The position numbers were made by a program, and so were the translations under genes. DNA of 64,000 bases from Microbacterium terregens (GTDB taxonomy: Bacteria > Pseudomonadota > Alphaproteobacteria > Sphingomonadales > Sphingomonadaceae): assembly GCF_027922045.1 (NCBI RefSeq), contig NZ_BSEX01000015.1, positions 124,001 to 188,000 of the forward strand. The letters are read 5' to 3'. Shown piece after piece: positions 53,925 to 62,814 of the stretch; the first letter of the stretch is position 1; each line of letters opens with the position of its first letter. Under the pieces are notes generated by a model, which ran no database searches, had not been told where the DNA came from, and saw only the letters and a list, made by a program, of their open reading frames with translations.

Positions 53925-55532
53925 GTGAAGGCCAGTTGGGCGAGATCGATCGGAGCAGGCGCCATAGGTCTGGGCCTGCTTTGGTGGATCAACCGCCTCC
54001 CGCCCAATCCGAAAAACTCGAGCTCGCGGATCATCGCCGATGTTGCCGACACGGCGCTGGCCCGCGGTGCGGCGAAAGAGAGCGCGAGCCATCCGGGTGC
54101 CTCCGGGATCAAACTGCTCGCCGATGCGCGGGAAGCCTTTGCCGCGCGTGTCGCCCTCGCCCGGGCGGCCGAGCGCAGCCTCGATCTGCAATACTACATC
54201 TGGCACGGTGATCGTTCGGGAACGCTGCTGCTGGAAGCGGTCCATGCCGCGGCAGAGCGCGGGGTGCGGGTGCGACTGCTTCTCGACGACAACGGCATTT
54301 CGGGGCTCGACGCAGTGCTGGCGGCCCTGGACGCACATCCCAACATCGAGGTCCGGCTGTTCAACCCGTTCCGAATCCGCTGGCCGAAGCCGATTGGCTA
54401 CATAACCGAGTTCCCCCGGCTCAACCGGCGGATGCACAACAAGAGCTTCACCGCCGATAACAGCGTCACCATCGTCGGCGGGCGCAACATCGGCGACGAG
54501 TATTTCGGCGCGGCCGATGGCGGCTTGTTCGCCGATCTGGACGCACTGGCGATCGGTCCGATCGTCGCCGAGGTTTCCGACGACTTCGATCGCTACTGGT
54601 GCTGCGGCTCCTCCTACCCCGCGGCCCGCATTCTCCCCGGCGTGCGGAGGGATCAGCGACGACGCCTGCGCAAGCGCGCGTCGATCGTCGAGCGTGATCC
54701 TTCGGCGAAGCGCTATGTCCAGGCGTTGCGCGACCTGCCGCTTGTGCACCAGCTGGTGGAGGGTCGCCTTGCGCTTGAGTGGGCGGAGGTTCGGATGCTC
54801 AGCGACGATCCCGCCAAGGCTCTCGGCAGCGTGCACGAGCGGGCTCTCCTGAGCGAGAAGCTGAGCGCCGCGCTAGAGACCGCAAAGAGCGAGCTCGGCC
54901 TCATCTCCAGCTATTTCGTACCCGGCCGCCGCGGGTGTCGCACCTTCGGCAAGCTTGCGGGGGAAGGCGTGGCCGTATCGGTGCTTACCAACGCTTATGA
55001 GGCGACCGACGTGGGCATCGTTCATGCTGGCTATGCCCCGTACCGCAAACGGCTGCTGCAGGCGGGCGTTCGCTTGTTCGAGATGCGGCGGGAAGCCCGC
55101 GCGGCGCCGCGTCGGCGGGAACGCCGCCGCGGCGTCCGGCTGGGTGTCGCCAGTAATTTCAGGGGCTCCGGGACCGGCTCAACCGCAGCGCTCCGCTCGG
55201 GCGCGTCGACGCTGCACGCAAAGACGTTCACCGTCGATCGCGAGCGCCTGTTCATCGGTTCGTTCAACCTCGATCCTCGCTCCGTCGCGCTGAACACGGA
55301 ACTCGGTTTCATCATCGAAAGCCCCGTCCTCGCCGCACAAGTGGCGGACGTGTTCGCCGATCAGGTGGCACACCTCGCCTACGAGGTGCGGATCGGACCG
55401 GACGGCGAACTCATCTGGATCGAGGAGAACGGAGGCGAGCGGCGCGTGCATCATCAGGAGCCTGGCATGCGGCTGATCCCGCGCCTTGCCCTTGCCGCTG
55501 CCGCCAAGCTGCCGATTGAATGGCTCCTTTGA
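53925..55532 (+). CDS. Phospholipase D / cardiolipin synthase-family protein
   Basis: 535 residues from GTG 53925 with GGAG about ten bases upstream. An N-terminal membrane or signal segment (AGAIGLGLLWWINRLPP) is followed by two PLD catalytic HKD motifs: H171 in MHNKSFTADNSVTIVGGRNIGDEYF and H431 in LHAKTFTVDRERLFIGSFNLDPRS. This spacing and the GGRNIGDEYF block are typical of cardiolipin-synthase-like PLDs. An Arg-rich stretch (AAPRRRERRRGVR) lies before the second motif. Phospholipid transphosphatidylation at the membrane is likely; the exact substrate is unknown. Stands alone. Confidence 0.9.
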   Translation: MKASWARSIGAGAIGLGLLWWINRLPPNPKNSSSRIIADVADTALARGAAKESASHPGASGIKLLADAREAFAARVALARAAERSLDLQYYIWHGDRSGTLLLEAVHAAAERGVRVRLLLDDNGISGLDAVLAALDAHPNIEVRLFNPFRIRWPKPIGYITEFPRLNRRMHNKSFTADNSVTIVGGRNIGDEYFGAADGGLFADLDALAIGPIVAEVSDDFDRYWCCGSSYPAARILPGVRRDQRRRLRKRASIVERDPSAKRYVQALRDLPLVHQLVEGRLALEWAEVRMLSDDPAKALGSVHERALLSEKLSAALETAKSELGLISSYFVPGRRGCRTFGKLAGEGVAVSVLTNAYEATDVGIVHAGYAPYRKRLLQAGVRLFEMRREARAAPRRRERRRGVRLGVASNFRGSGTGSTAALRSGASTLHAKTFTVDRERLFIGSFNLDPRSVALNTELGFIIESPVLAAQVADVFADQVAHLAYEVRIGPDGELIWIEENGGERRVHHQEPGMRLIPRLALAAAAKLPIEWLL

Positions 55533-55613
55533 ACGCGTTTGTCCGCGCGGCTTCGTGGCAATCAGGCCGAGGGCGCCTAGAACTTCCGGCGAGTTGACGA
55601 AGAAGGTTTGTGA

Positions 55614-57236
55614 ATGCTGGTGATCAAGAGGCTCCTGGCCGCCCTGCTGTTGACGATGGTGGTGTGTGCGCCCGCCCAGGCGCAGGAGACCGCCGGCAAC
55701 ACCACGACGCCCGCAGTGCTCGCCGACACCTATGGGCGCGAGACGCCGCGATCGGCAGTGACCGGGCTGGTGAAGGCGCTCGGCGAGCAGGACTACGCCC
55801 GCGCAGCCAACTACTTCGAATTGGCGCCTCCCAAGACGCCGCGTGCGGCCGCTGCTGCCTCTGATCTGGCGCGGCGCCTCCAGTCAGCGCTCGACAGCGG
55901 TGGGTCGCTGCTCCCCTTCGCCGTGCTCTCGAACGAAGCCACGGGCCGTATCGACGATACGCTGGCTCCTGAACAAGAGCAGGTCGGCACGCTCAAGTTC
56001 GGGGAGAAAGAGGAGCCTATCCTCCTTGTCCGCGGAGATGTGGGGGAAGGTCAGCAACTCTGGCGGATCTCCACCCAGACCATCAAGGTGCTGCGCGCCC
56101 ACGCTCCGGAGCCCGCGGCGCCCGCTCAGACGGAGAGCATCACCGACACGAGCGTCGCCGGCGCGCCGCTCGTCGACTGGGGGCTGCTGCTGGGGCTTGC
56201 CGCCATCAGTTTCGTCGGCCTTCGTCTTCTTGCCAGTCTCATCCTGCTCGGCATCGGCCGTGTGGTTCGGGATCGCGAGCAGAGCCCCACGTTCCGCTTC
56301 TCGCACGCGGCCCTTCCGCCGCTCAGCCTCTTTCTCGCGGTCGTGGGCTTCTACGTCTACGCGGACTCGCTCCCCGTCTCGATCGTCGCCCGACAGACGC
56401 TGCTGCGATACGCCGGCATCATTGCCTGGGTAGCACTTGCGTGGTTCGCCCTGCGCTTCGTCGACGCCATCAGCCGGTTGATCATCGCGCGGATGCAGCG
56501 GTCGCAGCGGCGGCAGGCGGTTTCCGTCATCACCCTTCTGCGCCGCTCGGCAAAGGTGCTGCTCCTCGCGCTCGCGATCGTCGCCATTCTGGATACGCTC
56601 GGCATCGACGTGACCACCGGCATCGCCGCGCTCGGGATCGGCGGTATCGCCCTCGCCCTGGGCGCGCAGAAGACTATCGAGAATTTGGTGGGCAGCGTCA
56701 CCGTGATCGTCGACCGGCCCGTCCAGGTCGGAGACTTCTGCAAGGTCGGCGATGTGCTCGGTACGGTCGAAGATGTCGGCATGCGCTCCACACGCATCCG
56801 CACCAACGACCGCACGGTGGTGACGATCCCCAACGGCAACTTCGCCTCGCTCCAGATCGAGAACTTCGCGACGCGCGACCGCTATCTCTTCGCCCCGGTG
56901 ATCGCGCTCGAGTACGGCATCTCAGCCGCCAAGCTCCGCGAAGGCATTGCGATCATCGAAGGGGTGCTGAAGGAGCATGCCCAGATCGACCAGGACGGCG
57001 CACGCGCCAATCTGGCGGCGTTCGGCGAGAGTGCGGTCAACGTGGAGATCTTCTCCTACATCACCGTGCTCGATGCCGTGGAGGCAATCCACATCAAGCA
57101 GGATCTCTTGCTCACGATCATGGAGCGGCTCGAGAAGGCGGGCATCAGCCTCGCCGTTCCAACTCGCGCGCTACATCTTCCTGAAGCGTTGAAGATCACC
57201 CGCGCTCCGGCCGGGTCCAAGGAGCTAAATAACTAG
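55614..57236 (+). CDS. Mechanosensitive channel of the MscS family
   Basis: 540 residues. A signal peptide (LLAALLLTMVVCAPAQAQ) and a periplasmic N-terminal region of about 160 residues precede several transmembrane helices. The pore helix is visible (TTGIAALGIGGIALALGAQKTIENLVGSVTVIVDRPVQVGDFC), followed by the beta domain (GTVEDVGMRSTRIRTNDRTVVTIPNGNFASLQIENF) and the alpha/beta C-terminal cage (DGARANLAAFGESAVNVEIFSYI). Releases solutes on hypo-osmotic shock. Longer than E. coli MscS because of the periplasmic part. Ribosome site weak. Confidence 0.93.
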   Translation: MLVIKRLLAALLLTMVVCAPAQAQETAGNTTTPAVLADTYGRETPRSAVTGLVKALGEQDYARAANYFELAPPKTPRAAAAASDLARRLQSALDSGGSLLPFAVLSNEATGRIDDTLAPEQEQVGTLKFGEKEEPILLVRGDVGEGQQLWRISTQTIKVLRAHAPEPAAPAQTESITDTSVAGAPLVDWGLLLGLAAISFVGLRLLASLILLGIGRVVRDREQSPTFRFSHAALPPLSLFLAVVGFYVYADSLPVSIVARQTLLRYAGIIAWVALAWFALRFVDAISRLIIARMQRSQRRQAVSVITLLRRSAKVLLLALAIVAILDTLGIDVTTGIAALGIGGIALALGAQKTIENLVGSVTVIVDRPVQVGDFCKVGDVLGTVEDVGMRSTRIRTNDRTVVTIPNGNFASLQIENFATRDRYLFAPVIALEYGISAAKLREGIAIIEGVLKEHAQIDQDGARANLAAFGESAVNVEIFSYITVLDAVEAIHIKQDLLLTIMERLEKAGISLAVPTRALHLPEALKITRAPAGSKELNN

Positions 57237-57329
57237 GAACGGGTAAGAAACGATCCCGAGGGCTCGCATCCGGCGTCCCGCTGCGCTAGGGGAGCAACAC
57301 GGTGGCAGGATGGTCCTCCACGCGGAACC

Positions 57330-59123
57330 ATGCTGCCGCCTATGCCGCCTTCCAAGCTGACCCGCTTCTTCGAGCAGTTTCTCTTCTTCTCGATCCGACG
57401 CCCGCTGCCGCCGGTGGTGCAGTTCGCGATTGCTACCGCGGCGATCGTGCTGGTGACGTTGGTGCGGGTGCTTTTCGTCACCGTGCTGCTGCCGTGGCTC
57501 TTGTTCATGCCGGCGATCCTGCTGCTGGCGCTGGCCTTCGGCCGCAACGTCGGCTTGTACGCAACCCTCCTTTCGGCGGTCCTGGCAGGATGGTCGATCG
57601 CGGGGCCGAGCGGCTTCCTGGGCCTTAATCCTCTTCAATGGATCGCCTCCGGCGCTTTCCTGGTGGTGGGGGTCGGCATCGTACTTCTTGCGTCCGAGCT
57701 GCGCGCGTCCTTCGCGCGAGTTGATCATCTGATGCAGGAGGCGCAGTCCGCACGCGACGAACTCGCCGCGCGCGAAGCCTTTCTTTCCGGCGTTCTTTCC
57801 AGCTCGGGCGACTGCATCGTGGTGCTCGACCGCGAGGCGAACGTCCTCTTCGTCACGGAGAACGGCCGCCGAGCCCTGGGGTTGAGCGAAGAAGCGGATC
57901 TCCGCGGGACACCATGGCGGATGCTTTGGCAGGAGGTGGACGGCAATCGTGCTTCCGGCGCGATCGCCGCAGCCTCCGAAGGTCATGAGACGAACTTCGC
58001 TGCCCCGGCACGGATCGGGGACGGTTCGCTGCGCTGGTGGGATGTTTCGGTCCGCCCGATCCTGCAGGACGGAAACTCGAGCGGCCAGGTGCTGCTGGTC
58101 GTGCGCGACATCACGGCGAAGCGTGCGAGCGAGCGCGAGCGCAATCGGCTGGCTCGCGTGGTGGAGAACAGCGCGGACTTCATCGGCGTGGCGTCGCTCG
58201 ACCAGCGGGTGGAATTCCTGAACCCAGCCGGTTGCGACATGGTCGGCCTCTCGCCCGAAACGGTGGGCGAGACCCGGATGCTCGACTACATCTGGCCGGC
58301 GGACGTCGAGCGACTGGTGGAAGAGGTTCTTCCAGCGATCCGGGACGCGGGCAGCTGGAGCGGAGAAATGAACCTGCGTCATTTCCGCACCGGTGAACGC
58401 ATCCCGGTCCACTACCTCGGCTTTCGCGTCCAGGAACAGGACGGCAGTCTGATCGGCTATGGTGCCGTGATGCGGGACTTCAGTGAAATCGAGCGGGCGC
58501 GGTTCCAGCAGCGTCTGCTCAACAACGAGTTGAGCCACCGGCTCAAGAACGTCCTGACCATGGTCCAGGCGATCGCCGCCCAGTCGATCCGGCAGGCCGA
58601 GACGCTCGAGGACGCGGGAGAAGCAGTGAGTGCCCGCCTGGTGGCCCTGGGACGTGCGACGGATATCCTGACCGCGACCTCCTGGCAGACCGCGGAGCTC
58701 CACGCCCTCGTCGCGACGGTGCTGAGGCCGCATGGCGCTCTCAGCCGTCGGATCAAGGTCGATGGTCCGAGTGTCGCGGTCAATCCACGGGCTGCCTTGG
58801 CACTCGCGCTCGCGATCCACGAACTCACCACCAATGCGATCAAATATGGGGCACTTTCGAACGAAACCGGCGAAGTGGCGCTAAAATGGTGGATTGCGGA
58901 CGGACCGATCCCCGACCATCCGCGTTTGCTGCTGACCTGGCGTGAAACGGGAGGGCCGGATGTCACGCCTCCTCCCCGAAGAGGTTTTGGTTCTGTAATG
59001 ATCGAGCGATCGCTGAAGGCCTATTTCCGAGCTCATGTGACGCTGGACTTTGCGCCCGAGGGCGTTGCTCTCACGCTCGACGCGCCGCTTGCCGATGCGA
59101 TTGCGACGGATCGGGCGGACTGA
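57330..59123 (+). CDS. HWE-family sensor histidine kinase with DUF4118-like membrane region and PAS domains
   Basis: 597 residues. An N-terminal membrane unit (about 30-125, four helices, DUF4118/KdpD-like) precedes a short coil (ARVDHLMQEAQSARDELAAREAF), two PAS domains (SSGDCIVVLDREANVLFV; NSADFIGVASLDQRVEFLNPAG), and an HWE kinase core with H403 in NNELSHRLKNVLTMVQAIAAQ. ATPase elements are LALAIHELTTNAIKYGALS and RGFGSVMIERSLKAYF. HWE kinases in alphaproteobacteria often feed the general stress response, but no PhyR/NepR/EcfG is here; the adjacent regulator is the evident partner. Confidence 0.92.
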   Translation: MLPPMPPSKLTRFFEQFLFFSIRRPLPPVVQFAIATAAIVLVTLVRVLFVTVLLPWLLFMPAILLLALAFGRNVGLYATLLSAVLAGWSIAGPSGFLGLNPLQWIASGAFLVVGVGIVLLASELRASFARVDHLMQEAQSARDELAAREAFLSGVLSSSGDCIVVLDREANVLFVTENGRRALGLSEEADLRGTPWRMLWQEVDGNRASGAIAAASEGHETNFAAPARIGDGSLRWWDVSVRPILQDGNSSGQVLLVVRDITAKRASERERNRLARVVENSADFIGVASLDQRVEFLNPAGCDMVGLSPETVGETRMLDYIWPADVERLVEEVLPAIRDAGSWSGEMNLRHFRTGERIPVHYLGFRVQEQDGSLIGYGAVMRDFSEIERARFQQRLLNNELSHRLKNVLTMVQAIAAQSIRQAETLEDAGEAVSARLVALGRATDILTATSWQTAELHALVATVLRPHGALSRRIKVDGPSVAVNPRAALALALAIHELTTNAIKYGALSNETGEVALKWWIADGPIPDHPRLLLTWRETGGPDVTPPPRRGFGSVMIERSLKAYFRAHVTLDFAPEGVALTLDAPLADAIATDRAD

Positions 59124-59497
59124 TGGGGCAGCGCGCGCCGATCAATCCACGAACGATCCTCATCGTAGAGGATGAAGTGCTTTTCCGGCTCGAACTGGCC
59201 GATCTGTTCGAAGCCTCCGGTTACCGCGTCCTTGAGGCTGGCGACGCCGATGAGGCGATCGCGGTTCTTGACGAAGATCCCTCCATTTCGATCGTGCTCA
59301 CTGACATTCAGATGCCGGGGTCGATGGACGGCCTGCGTCTTGCCCACCATGTTCGCGAGCGATACCCGCCGGTGTCACTGGTAATCGCCTCAGGAGCATT
59401 ACGCCCCAGCGCTTCGGAACTGCCCGAGCGCAGCCTGTACCTGACCAAGCCGTTCAACCCGTTCCAGCTCCTGCGGCAGCTGAACGCCGCGGCCTAA
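59123..59497 (+). CDS. Single-domain response regulator
   Basis: 124 residues: a receiver domain only. Acidic pocket IVEDEVLFRLELADLFEASGYRVLEAGDADEA, phospho-acceptor D61 in LTDIQMPGSMDG, and K in LYLTKPFNPFQLLRQL. The ATG overlaps the kinase stop (TGATG), so the two are coupled. With no output domain it may relay phosphate or feed back on the kinase. Ends by overlapping the convergent marR gene by four bases. Confidence 0.93.
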   Translation: MGQRAPINPRTILIVEDEVLFRLELADLFEASGYRVLEAGDADEAIAVLDEDPSISIVLTDIQMPGSMDGLRLAHHVRERYPPVSLVIASGALRPSASELPERSLYLTKPFNPFQLLRQLNAAA

Positions 59498-59997
59498 GCC
59501 TTCGGCGCTGCCTTTGCGGGTCCGGGTCGCTCGTCCAAGCCGCCCTGCGCCTCCAGTGCATCCGCTACCCGGTCGAGCTTTGCCAGCGCGCGCCGGAATT
59601 GGGATCTCTCCTCCGCGTCCAAGGCCCCGAAGATCGCCTGATCGAGGCGCGATCGCAGCGGTTCTGCCGCCGCGATAGCCGCCTCTCCAGCCGCCGTCAG
59701 GGAAACGCGCTTCACGCGACCATCGGCCGAATCCGGGGTGCGTCGAACCAGTCCGTCCCGTTCCAGCGCGGCGATCGCCTCGCTGACGGTACGTGGCGAG
59801 TGCCCGAAGACGCTGGCGATGTCGGCGGCACGGGCGCTGTTGTGTTCGCACCGGAGGTACATCAGCAGCTTCATCCGCGCGAGGGAGACGCCCTGCTCTG
59901 CCAGGTGCGCGTCGGCGATCCGCCGCAAGCGGAGGAACAAGCGACCAAAGTCGCTGACGAGGCTGTCGGTGTCCGGCACTTTGTGAGGGCCCTCCAT
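59494..59997 (-). CDS. MarR-family transcriptional regulator
   Basis: 167 residues from ATG 59997 (MEGPHKVPDTD); an in-frame ATG at 60021 is possible. The winged HTH is visible (RMKLLMYLRCEHNSARAADIASVFGHSPRTVSEAIAALERDGLVRRTPDSADGRVKRVSLTAAGEAA). Divergent from the efflux operon across 70 bases, the usual place for its repressor; it would be released by a substrate drug or phenolic compound. Confidence 0.92.
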   Translation of the reverse strand: MEGPHKVPDTDSLVSDFGRLFLRLRRIADAHLAEQGVSLARMKLLMYLRCEHNSARAADIASVFGHSPRTVSEAIAALERDGLVRRTPDSADGRVKRVSLTAAGEAAIAAAEPLRSRLDQAIFGALDAEERSQFRRALAKLDRVADALEAQGGLDERPGPAKAAPKA

Positions 59998-60013
59998 AAA
60001 GAGGCTTGCTTTG

Positions 60014-60026
60014 CGCTGCAACAGCG
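60014..60026. promoter_or_regulatory. Candidate MarR operator
   Basis: A 13-base palindrome CGCTG-CAA-CAGCG lies in the 70-base gap between the divergent marR and emrA genes, 17 bases from the marR ATG. Short arms and position only; no -10/-35 boxes are clear. Confidence 0.35.
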
Positions 60027-60067
60027 AGCAGGTCCCCGCGTCAGTTTAGGATAGCCAGGGCAGGTAT

Positions 60068-61255
60068 ATGGCCGACCGACACGAGCAGCCGACCGATGCG
60101 CCGCAGGACGCGGGCCGTGAGGACGAGCAGAACGAGAGCAGTCCTCCATCTCCCCGCAAGAAGCGCATGATCCGCATCATCCTGATCATTATCCTCGGGA
60201 TCGTGCTGGTGGGCGGGCTGCTGTGGTTCATCCAGTATCGCAGTGTCGGTCGCTTCATGCAGAGCACGGATGACGCCTATATTCAGGCCGATGCCGTGAT
60301 CGTTTCGCCCAAGGTCGCAGGCTATGTGGAGCGGGTGTTCGTCGCCGATAACCAGCAGGTCCGTGCTGGCCAGCCGCTGCTCCAGATCGATCCCGGCGAT
60401 TATCGGGCGCGAGCCCAGCAGTTCCAGGCGCAGATCGACGTGGCCGAAGCCAATGCGGAGGGCGTCCGCGCACAAATCCGCGAGCAGGACGCCGCGATCG
60501 AGCGTGCGCAGGCGGAAGTTGCCGCCGCTCGTACCCGCGCCGGCTTCGCCAATGCCGAGGTCGCGCGATATCGGCCGCTTGCTGCCAGCGGGGCGGAAAG
60601 CCGCGAACGTTTGGCGCAGTTGGAGAACGAAGCGCGTCAGGCCAATGCGCAGCTCGCCAGCGCCGAGGCGGCCCTGAGCAGTGCCCGCCGCCGCGTCGGC
60701 ACACTGAACGCGCAGGTCGCCCAGGCCTTGTCGCAGGGAAATGCCGCGCGTGCGCAGCTCGAGAGCGCGCAGGGCGACGTGGGATCGACGTTGATCCGGG
60801 CGAGCATCGACGGCCGCATCGGCGACAAGACCGTGCGGGTCGGCCAGTATCTGCAGCCTGCAACCCGAACCATGTCGATCGTGCCCACGACGCAACTCTA
60901 TGTGGAGGCGAACTTCAAGGAGACTCAGCTCGGACTGATGCGCGTCGGCCAGCCCGTGAAGCTTGAGGTCGATGCGCTCCCGGGCGTCGAGATCCACGGC
61001 CGGGTTGAGAGCGTGTCCCCCGGTACCGGAGCGCAGTTCTCCGTGCTGCCGCCGCAGAACGCCACGGGCAACTTCACCAAGATCGTTCAGCGCGTGCCGG
61101 TGCGCATCGCGATCGATGCCGGTCCCGAGACCCTAAAGCTGCTGGTTCCTGGCATGTCGGTGAGCCCCACCGTCGACACCCGCTCTGCGCGTGACGCGCG
61201 GGACCGGATCAAGCAGGAGCAGGAACGCTACAACGAGCAGCGGGGCCATGACTAA
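60068..61255 (+). CDS. emrA: EmrA/HlyD-type efflux periplasmic adaptor
   Basis: 395 residues. A charged cytoplasmic tail, one transmembrane helix (IIRLI-type; IILIIILGIVLVGGLLWFIQY, residues 37-57), then DDAYIQADAVIVSPKVAGYVERVFVADNQQVRAGQPLLQIDPGDY (barrel-sandwich half), a long helical hairpin (QIREQDAAIERAQAEVAAARTRAG ... RLAQLENEARQANAQLASAEAAL), and the second half with VGQYLQPATRTMSIV and YVEANFKETQL. Connects EmrB to the outer-membrane channel. First gene of the efflux operon; emrB overlaps by eight bases. Confidence 0.93.
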   Translation: MADRHEQPTDAPQDAGREDEQNESSPPSPRKKRMIRIILIIILGIVLVGGLLWFIQYRSVGRFMQSTDDAYIQADAVIVSPKVAGYVERVFVADNQQVRAGQPLLQIDPGDYRARAQQFQAQIDVAEANAEGVRAQIREQDAAIERAQAEVAAARTRAGFANAEVARYRPLAASGAESRERLAQLENEARQANAQLASAEAALSSARRRVGTLNAQVAQALSQGNAARAQLESAQGDVGSTLIRASIDGRIGDKTVRVGQYLQPATRTMSIVPTTQLYVEANFKETQLGLMRVGQPVKLEVDALPGVEIHGRVESVSPGTGAQFSVLPPQNATGNFTKIVQRVPVRIAIDAGPETLKLLVPGMSVSPTVDTRSARDARDRIKQEQERYNEQRGHD

Positions 61256-62804
61256 GCCTGCCGCCGCTGCCGGAGGCGCCCCGGCGAAGGCGGACGCCGC
61301 TGCGTGGCTGGCGGTGTTCGCCGGCAGCCTTGGCGCGCTTATGGCGACCCTGGACATCTCCATCGTCAACTCGGCGCTTCCGACCATTCAAGGGGAGATC
61401 GGCGCCAGCGGGACCGAGGGAACCTGGATCGCGACCTCCTATCTGGTGGCGGAGATCATCATCATCCCGCTGTCCGCCTGGCTGGAGCGGGTGCTGGGGC
61501 TGCGGACGCTGCTGCTCCTCGCGGCGGTGCTGTTCACCGCATTCTCGATGCTGTGCGGCATCTCCACCAACCTGACCATGATGATCATCGGTCGAGCCGG
61601 CCAAGGCATCACCGGCGGTGCGCTCATTCCTACGGCGATGACCATCATCGCCACGCGGCTTCCGCCCCACCAGCAGCCGATCGGCACCGCGATGTTCGGT
61701 GTCACCGCCATCCTGGGTCCGGTGCTCGGGCCGCTGATCGGTGGCTGGCTGACGGAAAGCATCAGCTGGCACTACGCCTTCTTTCTGAACCTGCCGGTGG
61801 GCGTCTTGCTCGTAACGCTGCTGCTGATCGGCCTTCCGCATCAGAAGGCGCACCTCGCCGACCTCCTCCGCGCCGACTGGCTCGGCATCATCGGCCTGGC
61901 CCTGGGCCTTGGCGGTCTCACCGTCGTGCTGGAGGAAGGGCAGCGGGAGCAGTGGTTCCAGTCCAGCGAGATCCTCCAGCTGACGGCCGTCTCGATCCTC
62001 GGCTTCGTCCTCCTGTTCGCGGGCCAGTTCCTGGCCAAGCGACCGGTGATCCGGTTGCGCCTCCTGCTGGACCGCCAGTTCGGCAGCGTAGCCCTGATGG
62101 GCGTCGTCATCGGGATGGTGATCTACGGGACTTCCTACGTGATCCCCCAGTTCCTGGCGGCGATCGCCGACTATAATGCCCTCCAGTCAGGAAAGATCGT
62201 GCTGCTGTCGGGTATCCCAAGCATGATCCTGATGCCGTTCACGCCCTTCATGATCCGGCACATCGACATCCGCATCGCGGTAGCCGCCGGTCTGGCGATC
62301 CTGGCAGCCAGCTGCTGGATCGACACCGCGCTTACCGCGGAGTCCACCGGAAGCGCGTTCGTCGACTCGCAGCTGCTGCGGGGCGTGGGTACCATCCTCG
62401 GCTTCCTGTTCCTGAACCAGGCAGCCGTGTCGTCAGTGAGCCCGCAATATGCCGGCGACGCCGCGGGCATCTTCAACGCCGCGCGCAACATCGGCGGCTC
62501 GCTGGCGCTTGCTGCCATCGCGACCCTCCAGGATCAGCGGAACTGGCTTCACATGCGCCGCATCGAGGAGACGTTCAACGCCAACTCGGTCGACGTGCAA
62601 AGCTACCTCGCCGGCCTCGGCCAGGCGCTGGGCAGCCCCGACGCCGCCCTGCGCACGGTCGCCCAGACGATCCAGCGCGACGCTCTGGTCATGACGTACA
62701 ACGACCTGTTCTGGCTCCTCGCGGTCGGCATTCTGTTCGTCATGCCGCTGGTCCTGTTCCTCCGCCCGCTTCCCAAGGGCGTTTCCCTTGCCGCTGGTCA
62801 CTAG
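61248..62804 (+). CDS. emrB: EmrB-type DHA2 family MFS multidrug transporter
   Basis: 518 residues from ATG 61248, overlapping the emrA end by eight bases. Fourteen predicted transmembrane helices, as in the DHA2 family. Motifs are GALMATLDISIVNSALPTIQGEIGASGTEGTWIATSYLVAE (DHA2 motif), RAGQGITGGALIPTAMTI, and motif C FGVTAILGPVLGPLIGGWLTESISWHYAFFLNLPVG. Proton-driven export of hydrophobic toxins with EmrA and the outer-membrane factor. Confidence 0.94.
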   Translation: MTKPAAAAGGAPAKADAAAWLAVFAGSLGALMATLDISIVNSALPTIQGEIGASGTEGTWIATSYLVAEIIIIPLSAWLERVLGLRTLLLLAAVLFTAFSMLCGISTNLTMMIIGRAGQGITGGALIPTAMTIIATRLPPHQQPIGTAMFGVTAILGPVLGPLIGGWLTESISWHYAFFLNLPVGVLLVTLLLIGLPHQKAHLADLLRADWLGIIGLALGLGGLTVVLEEGQREQWFQSSEILQLTAVSILGFVLLFAGQFLAKRPVIRLRLLLDRQFGSVALMGVVIGMVIYGTSYVIPQFLAAIADYNALQSGKIVLLSGIPSMILMPFTPFMIRHIDIRIAVAAGLAILAASCWIDTALTAESTGSAFVDSQLLRGVGTILGFLFLNQAAVSSVSPQYAGDAAGIFNAARNIGGSLALAAIATLQDQRNWLHMRRIEETFNANSVDVQSYLAGLGQALGSPDAALRTVAQTIQRDALVMTYNDLFWLLAVGILFVMPLVLFLRPLPKGVSLAAGH

Positions 62805-62814
62805 AGGCTCGCTC

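Noticed and set aside
57225..58820. A 531-codon minus-strand open frame opposite the HWE kinase
   Set aside because: Low-complexity Arg/His/Gln composition and full overlap with a recognised kinase.
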